NCBI RefSeq assembly: GCF_000264905.1
Contig: NW_006763137.1
Coordinates: 298,237 to 362,236, forward strand
Length of the DNA stretch: 64,000 nucleotides
Reading direction: 5' to 3'
Source of the DNA: Stereum hirsutum FP-91666 SS1
Taxonomy: Eukaryota > Basidiomycota > Agaricomycetes > Russulales > Stereaceae
The notes beneath the pieces were generated by a model. It worked only from the letters and a program-made list of their open reading frames with translations. It did no database searches and was not told where the DNA came from. Positions 58,119 through 64,000 of the stretch are shown in pieces. How positions within the stretch are numbered: position 1 is the first letter of the stretch; the number at the start of each line of letters is the position of its first letter. Position numbers and translations under genes: made by a program.

Positions 58119-58617
58119 CAAGAACGAGTTTACCGTTCAAAGAAGAGTATTTCGATCGGGTTGGCTAAAGTAAGAAGATGGGGTCGCCGTTGTGGCCAGT
58201 AAAAAGAAGGGGCGGTTTGATGTGGCGCAAAGAGGAAGAGGGCGTGCGAAAAAGCCGCACAGCCTGGTACCAGTGGCACTGTGCACTGGACACCCACCAT
58301 GGCCGACAACGACAGCTTCACCGCTCTCAATCCGCACTTTCATCAGCGAACGGTCCATCATCGCCGTTTCGCGAAATTGTCTGTATCATTCCGCCGCTTT
58401 ATAATATCGACCCCCGAGCCCATCATAGACGCGTCCACACAAGAGTTACTCGTCGCTCTCATCATCTGGATTCTCAGTCTCTTCGTTTTCTACTCGCATA
58501 TCATCCATCAGCTACCAGATCCTTCGCCCTTTTTGCTGGCTAGTGCTACGACTTAGGTTCTCGGAGTTTAGACACCAATTTGAAGGGAAACAGGCTTGGA
58601 CAATTGAAGCTTGAGGC
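58119..58617. other. Divergent intergenic
   Basis: Between the TPR-CHAT start (minus) and the Tubby-like gene (plus). Open frames at 58178-58556 have no domain and no good splice link to 58618; probably 5' UTR. Confidence 0.45.
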
Positions 58618-60779
58618 ATGAGTCTGGACCAGAACCTCTTCACGCTCAATGTCGTGCCGAACAAGGATAATGCGCTCGTTGTAGACTTGGTGGATCCGCA
58701 AGGGACGGTACATTATAGGAAACAGAGGGAACCGGGCTCGGTATATACCATACATGTATTCGGTGCGTTGTCTCTTCATACCGTTTGGACATTATACTTA
58801 TTCCTAATTTCTGTACACTCTTGCGTTTTGTGTCGACGATGCTGCGGGAATGGACGTGACCGATTTTTCTCGTGGGTACGATGACATGGCACGCACGCTA
58901 CAGAGCCACAGAGCGAAGCACTGTTGGCGACTGCGACATCACCCGCAGCTTCGAGCAGGCACAAGACGCTAGAGCTTCACAATCCGAACTCAATAGTAGA
59001 GCTCAAGTCTATCGGAACGTTAACGTTCAAATGGGGATTTAAGTGGGAAGAGTGCGTGCCATCAGTCTTTATTCTTCTATCTTTCAGCCCCTATTCTTGT
59101 GTTCTGCATATGGAAGTCGTATTACCAGTACTGATGCGGAATGGACTCGTTCGCATTGGGGAATGTCTTTGTATCTGTTCCTTCATGTAGACATGAATTC
59201 GAATGGAAACGCCAGGAATGCTTCATTATCCGCAAACCCGACCCTCCCGTCCTCGTCGCCGTAACCAAAGAACCGCCCGGGAAACTGAAGACGACCGCCA
59301 TCCAGATCCTGGACTACAATATCAACCGATTCGACATCGAAGACCGCAAGGGGCTCGAGATCGTCATCCTCACTTCGCTCCTCACGTTCCATGACTTAAA
59401 CGACGCCTATCATGCCACGCCCACGGAAGTTTCGCCTCAGTCTTCTTCTTCTGCTGTGCCGACTGTTGCTGGGGCTGGGAGTGGAGATGGACCTCCCCCA
59501 CCTTATCGAAGTTTCACGGCCGACTCGAATACTGGTGATGCCCAAGTGCTGAGTAACATCGGGGGCGGTCAGGCACCGCCACTACCGCTCAAACCACCCA
59601 TTCCAGAGACGACCGGGATCGATAAGGTGGCCGAGGCGCATGCGATGAGAGGAGATGTGAACGAGATCACGATAGAGGAGGACGGGAGCGTGGAGGATTA
59701 CGCGCAGTACGCTCTTGGGCTGCTTGAGGACGATGCGATGCTCTTCATTACGATCCAGTCGTTCGATGCGAAGACGGTGCCGAAGGTGTTGCAGGTTGTG
59801 GAGGAGACGAAGAGAATTAGACATAAACGGAGTCCGTTTTCCTCCATCGCACGTCCGTCGTTTTCTAAATGACATTTTCGTTTCGCTACTACAGGCATGG
59901 CAACAAACAAACCCGACACAGAGCTCCACCAATACGTGATCTACGACTCTCCGAACGCGAAACGCAGGCGGATCGTCCTCGACGATTATGCACCACCGCA
60001 GAGCCTGAGCGTACATTTGAGTAAAATCGACATGCCGGAGCTAAGGCCGAAGCCGTCGCCTTCTGTGGCGCATCATGGGAAGGCAGGGAGCGGAAGTGGG
60101 AGCCCAACAGGGAAGGGTGGAGATAAGGACAAGGATAAAAAGGGGAAAGGAAAGGAAAAGGAAGATAAGAAAGGGAAGGGGAAGGATAAGGATAAAAGTC
60201 GAGGTAAAAACTTGAGCGACACCGATCTTTCCCGTTTTCGTAGCTGACTTTTTTATGACTTCATCAGACCCATCCCGCTCACCACCAACATCGCAGCCTA
60301 AACAATCCCCCTCTCGCCTCGCGAAAGGTCCTTCCCCTAATCCCCAATCCCATCCACCACATCCTCCCTACCCTCCCAAGCCCCAATCTTACCGCCCCAC
60401 GCCTTCACCAGCACAACTGAATAACCCAATGATGTTCGTCGCGCCGCCGCCGCCACCTCCCTCTTCTTCAAGGTCACGGCCTCATTCTTCAGTCCCTCCA
60501 CCTTTGTCTTCTTCGTCGCCACAACCACAACCACATAGTGGTTTCCAGCCTCGACCATCGCCACAGCCATTCGGGACGGGCCAAGGACATGGGTCACAAG
60601 GGTCGTTCAGCGGTGGGCTGAGGCAAAGTTTGTATTCGGTGCAGAGTTCGCCGCTTGTAGCGGGTTTACTAGAGAGGATTGGAGGCGGAAGTGGTGGGAA
60701 TAGTAGTGGGAATAGTGGGAGTAGTCCGGCGCATACGGGTGGTGGAAGTGGTAATGTGGGTAGCGTGTCGAGACGGTGA
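58618..60779 (+). CDS. Tubby/LURP-one-like protein with low-complexity tail
   Basis: Exons 58618-58762, 58904-59051, 59191-59831, 59895-60203 and 60268-60779, about 584 aa; phases 1, 2, 1 and 1 agree. Residues 1-190 form a beta-rich domain (NLFTLNVVPNKDNALVVDLV, LLATATSP, KTLELHNPNSIVELKSIGTL, FEWKRQECFIIRKPDPPVLV, KTTAIQILDYNINRFDIEDR, GLEIVILTSLLTF) that resembles the Tubby-C/LURP-one/scramblase fold; this is by pattern, not search. A helical segment (AQYALGLLEDDAMLFITIQS) follows after a Pro/Ser-rich linker. The tail has a Lys/Asp/Gly block (KDKDKKGKGKEKE) and a Pro/Ser/Gly-rich C-terminus. Function unknown; cytosolic by appearance. Confidence 0.78.
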
Positions 60780-61015
60780 GGTTTGGCTGTTGACCTGAGG
60801 AGGACGAGGACTCGTGAAGAGTGGAATGGGGGGTGAACCGATGAAGGTGAGATGTTTCGGACTTCGAACGACAGGGGAAGTGCTTGTACGGTACTTATCA
60901 TGGACAGGGCTTGTTGTATTTATTGCATCCTACAATAAAAGGTTAAAAATGACAAGAGAAGGACTCGTTGTTCCTGGTCCCTACAGGGATCAGGTCTTGC
61001 AATGATTTAAATGAC

Positions 61016-61213
61016 CACATTAGGACAGTGCCTCCCACGCTCTGGGATACCTGACGAGCTCAAGACCCCCCTCCTGCCCCATTGGGACATACCACCACGC
61101 GAGCGAAAGACCTAACGACGTCTGCACCCCCCTCCTACCCCATTAGGACATACTTCCCACGCATCGAATGTCCCAAACGATGATATTCCAGTCGACCTGC
61201 CCCATTGGGACGG
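61016..61213. repeat. Diverged 61-62-bp tandem repeat, 3.2 copies
   Basis: Unit starts CCCATTRGGACA at 61016 (as CACATT), 61078, 61139 and 61201, spacing 62, 61 and 62 bp. Units share CCCACGC and CCCCCCTCCT blocks but have diverged elsewhere. Confidence 0.75.
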
Positions 61214-61522
61214 ACTCTTACACTAGCAGTGCCTCTCTGCGCCGTATTCTGAATGTCGAGATTCTTTCATGTAAAGGACACGATGGCAATGCGCACAAAA
61301 GTGGGCACTGTGCTCTCGCCTCGTGGCCTGCAGCTGTGGCGAGATTCAGGGAGTGTTACAGTACTCAAGTGCATTAGCACTGAAGTTCAAGCCGAGCGCA
61401 AGCTCGCCACTGTAACAACACTGAAAGATGGTCGAGGCATCCACCACTTGTTCGAAGAGTGGGTCGTTAGTACTAGCGGCTAGTAAGTTTTATCACGCTC
61501 TTCAAAGAAGATCGCAGACCAT

Positions 61523-61600
61523 CGCGCGGGGCGGAGCCCCCGCGCGTAGAGGCGGGCCACAAAGCGGCTGGGCGAAGCCCTGGCGCGAGAGTGGCCCGCC
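61523..61600. repeat. GC-rich hairpin cluster
   Basis: CGCGCGGGG...CCCCCGCGCG (61523-61546) followed by GGCGGGCCAC (61551-61560) and its inverse GTGGCCCGCC (61591-61600). Strong potential for stem-loops. It recalls the GC palindrome at the MITE ends at 55.3 kb but no target duplication is seen. Confidence 0.55.
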
Positions 61601-61750
61601 GCCTTCATTCCGTGAAGCCAAATTGGCCAGAAGATACAACTTCAATACAATGGACAGCTCTGGACAGCTGAAGGCAGTGGTCGCTAATCGACCCATAGGA
61701 GGGACCAGGTGGCGCCCGGAGGGCAAGTGTATAGAGTACTCGTATCTGGT

Positions 61751-64000
61751 TCACTGCCGCATGGAAAATCTGAACGGAAGCACAATATCTCCACTGGCCG
61801 GATCGTCTTCGCTCCGAGAGGGACGATAACCGCATATGAGTCTGTGTTCGGCCCAGTCTCTAGTGTAACATATGTGTCAGAAACATGGGAGCCGAAGTGT
61901 TCAAAAAATAAGATCAGATACGCACTGCTTCTGACACAATAATCCACAGTATTGTGTCGAGCGGCAAGCCTTGCAGCTTTTCGTCCGCTTTCGTCTGCAC
62001 CCTCGCCTCATGCATGTGCCGTCTACATGACAGATGGACTGCAGACGGTCCACGAACGACCACGCCATAGAGAGCTCCTGAGATAAATCTACCCGTGCTT
62101 GACGTGCGGAATAGACTTGTGATGCTTCAAGATCGTGCCCCAATCGGAGGCAAGCGTGCATTATGCGTGAGCGAGGCAGATCATGGCGAAGGATGGGTAT
62201 GAGCTCTGGACAAGCCAAAAGCAGTGTGCACAGGTCCTTTAAAATGCAAATGATTGCCCCTATTCAAAGAGGAAATCAATGTGATCATGATTTTGGACAA
62301 GAGTGAGACTCAACTCACCAAGTGCAAGGGGTTTACAGGAGGCTTGAGAAAGAATGCTCTCAATACCATCGAAGAGTCTACCTTTCCGGCAAATTCTGAT
62401 GAACGAATCGCGGTGCCCTGTCCATCCTTCAACCAGTTTCCGAACAATGGTGTACACGAGCATTGTGATCGGTACCGTGAAAGCGTTATTCTCACATGTT
62501 TCTGATGATGCCACCTTGTCGGGCTCTCTAAGGGCAAGGAATAGACCGTCAAAAAGCTCTTGACTTCGGCATATCGCTCGAATGAATGCATCATCAGCAT
62601 CAGATCTGCCCCACTGTGACTCTCCGCAAAGACTTGCGAGGATTACACTGACATCACAAAGACCCTGCGCGTCCAGTGTCGGCATGCGCCTCTCGAACTC
62701 TTGTATGAATCTTCGTGGAGAGCCACCCGGAAATCCACGAGTGAACGAGATGATGAGGTGTTGTGGGGTGAGATGGATCTCCCTGTACTGTACTTTTTCG
62801 CGCACAAGTTCGTGTCCCGTGTCCCATGGGTGCCGCGAACGAACTTGTGCCACGGGACAGTCCCACCCCATTGACGTGCACTGAACTTGTAAATGGGACA
62901 TACCAAAATTTGACGAAAACTTGACAAATATTTGAGAATATATTTTAGGGTCCTAAATTGACCTCAGGAAGGCCCCCAAGACACAATTTGGGCCAGATTT
63001 TGCTACTAGGTGAGCTCCCCCATCCAAATGCAGAGCATAAGTGGCTGTTGAGCGGTCATGAAAGGTCGTATCCCTGAAAAAGCGTCCATGTTCACGAACA
63101 TCGTCCCTTATCCCGATCTGCGTGCGAACCGGGACACGAATGGATTATGTCAGCTCGGCAACGGCCGAGGGGCGGTGGCGCGAACTTGTGCGCGAAAAAG
63201 TACAGTACTCCACAAGCCCGTGTTCTGAACCGGCCATAAAAATAGTACGAGGCCAAAAAGATGCGGATATGGCAGTCGAGCATGTGAGGAAATCCTTCGA
63301 CTCGGTTGAGTGCAGCCACATACGTGTCAGGACTGACACAGTGAAATCCTTTGGCGAGTCCAGGATGCTATGGAAGGTCATAGTAAGAATAGTGGTGTCT
63401 CTGCCGTTGAGAATATAGTACCCACGCAAGTATGGATGGGTCTAAGTAAAGCATATATATGAGGAATGTCCCTGTGCAGTATCGTTCGTCGACATGGTGA
63501 CTCCCAGCGTTTAAACTGTTCCCAGGGTTCAACCACAACTAATAGCCCCGAAGGATCAGATCGAGTGATGAATTGGCAGTACGAAAAGAACCACAAGGAC
63601 TTACCACTGACATCATCTTGCTCCAATTCTCCTTAACCTCTAGCAAGAACCGTTGTCGGGCAGGACCTACGAGGTGACCGGATTGGGCATAGAAAGCTGC
63701 CGTTCGTAGCAGTGAGATACTAGCGAACCACGACGCAGGTGACTACAGATTGGATCGTTACATATTGGCGACAGTTCAGGGGAGCCTCCGGAGCTGAACA
63801 CTCACCTCTGCCTCCAGTCCTGCACGCTTCTCCTCTTCTGAGAAGATTTTGACATGCAATAGCGTAAAGTCACATATCGCCTTCACTATCCCTTCATTTA
63901 TCAGGCCTTCCCAGACAATGGAGTCCCACTCGTCCATGAGGTCAAATAACGCATCAATAACTGTATCGAGGTCCTGGAAAAATATAATCTTTAGTGCAAG
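61751..64000 (-). pseudogene. MYND zinc-finger gene, 5' end outside window, interrupted by a MITE
   Basis: Paralogue of the gene at 10364-12659 with the same exon order. Exons (minus) 63973-63806 (VWEGLINEGIVKAICDF), 63742-63605, 63538-63426, 63367-62319, 62259-61926 and 61859-61751; the start lies to the right of the window. The MYND finger is complete: CHVDGTCMRRGCRRKRTKSCKAC, YCGLLCQK, then DWAEHRLIC. In the paralogue the fourth of these exons is one open block; here a 418-bp element (62788-63205) lies inside it at VEY/REI. In the unspliced frame the element brings a stop (63145). However, GTACTG at its upstream edge and TACAG at its downstream edge could serve as splice sites that restore the frame. 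It may therefore be a broken gene or one with a transposon-made intron. Confidence 0.8.
62788..63205. mobile_element. TA-flanked MITE, 418 bp
   Basis: 25-bp perfect inverted ends beginning CTGTACTTTTTCGCGCAC, flanked by TA (62786-62787 and 63206-63207). TA duplication suggests a Tc1/mariner-like or related origin. Element plus TA is 420 bp, a multiple of three. No coding capacity. It interrupts a MYND-gene exon. Confidence 0.85.

Larger units (their letters stand above)
60780..61750. other. Intergenic with tandem repeats and GC hairpins
   Basis: Converging 3' ends. Contains the 61-62-bp tandem repeat (61016-61213) and a GC-rich hairpin cluster (61523-61600), listed separately. No gene supported. 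Confidence 0.5.

Noticed and set aside
58178..58556. Several short plus-strand frames before the Tubby-like gene
   Set aside because: No domain and no splice site giving a join to 58618; more likely 5' UTR or promoter.
61684..61947. Frames on both strands around the MYND 3' end
   Set aside because: Antisense or wrong-frame readings of the last MYND exon and intron.
1..64000. CRISPR arrays, rRNA operons, bacterial-type promoters or ribosome-binding sites
   Set aside because: No regularly spaced identical repeats and no prokaryotic gene organisation; spliceosomal introns throughout show nuclear fungal DNA.

Overview
The window is nuclear DNA from a filamentous basidiomycete, most likely an agaricomycete. 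Genes have many short introns (about 47-100 nt, GTRNGN donors, YAG acceptors, CTAAC/CTGAC-like branch sites), GC content is moderate, and several families are typical of these fungi: TPR-CHAT proteins, MYND proteins, BTB proteins, P450, GMC oxidoreductase, CK1-like kinases and an uncharacterised 7-TM family. No rRNA, tRNA, CRISPR array, operon or bacterial-style gene was found. Exon joins were read by eye from splice sites, phase and paralogue comparison; none is transcript-verified.

Layout. 0-10 kb: a 7-TM gene cut by the left edge, the riboflavin gene RIB3 (minus), a mitochondrial phosphate carrier and a second copy of the 7-TM gene. 10-18 kb: a MYND-finger gene (minus), a cytochrome P450, a C2H2 zinc-finger exon (minus) and a minus-strand fusion of a fungal signalling/ubiquitin-like protein with an scw1-like RRM. 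18-30 kb: a NADAR-domain gene, a GMC oxidoreductase, a second RIB3-like gene whose two active-site motifs have decayed, and a large minus-strand fusion of an unknown N-terminal domain, a haloacid-dehalogenase-like domain and a CK1-type kinase. 30-41 kb: gene-poor, with inverted repeats and transposon-like debris, one small unknown gene and a frameshifted pseudogene. 41-48 kb: a BTB gene, a mitochondrial rhomboid protease, the intact parent of the pseudogene and a second BTB gene. 48-58 kb: one TPR-CHAT gene (minus) broken by two DNA transposons. 58-64 kb: a Tubby/LURP-like gene, tandem repeats, and a second MYND gene that carries a MITE and runs off the right edge.

The main result is a set of transposon insertions whose target duplications can be read. 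A 5.3-kb CACTA-like element (TIR CACTGTGCACG, 3-bp TSD TGA) splits the CHAT protease domain directly after its catalytic Cys-His codons and carries a decayed purine-permease fragment and a nested TIR element. A 314-bp hAT-like MITE (8-bp TSD) sits in the same gene, and a 418-bp MITE (TA TSD) sits in a MYND exon. At each of the three sites, taking out the element and one TSD copy leaves one open frame that matches the family or the local paralogue.

The window also holds five pairs of local paralogues (7-TM, RIB3, MYND, BTB and the 44.6-kb gene). In most pairs one member is intact and the other is diverged, frameshifted or interrupted.
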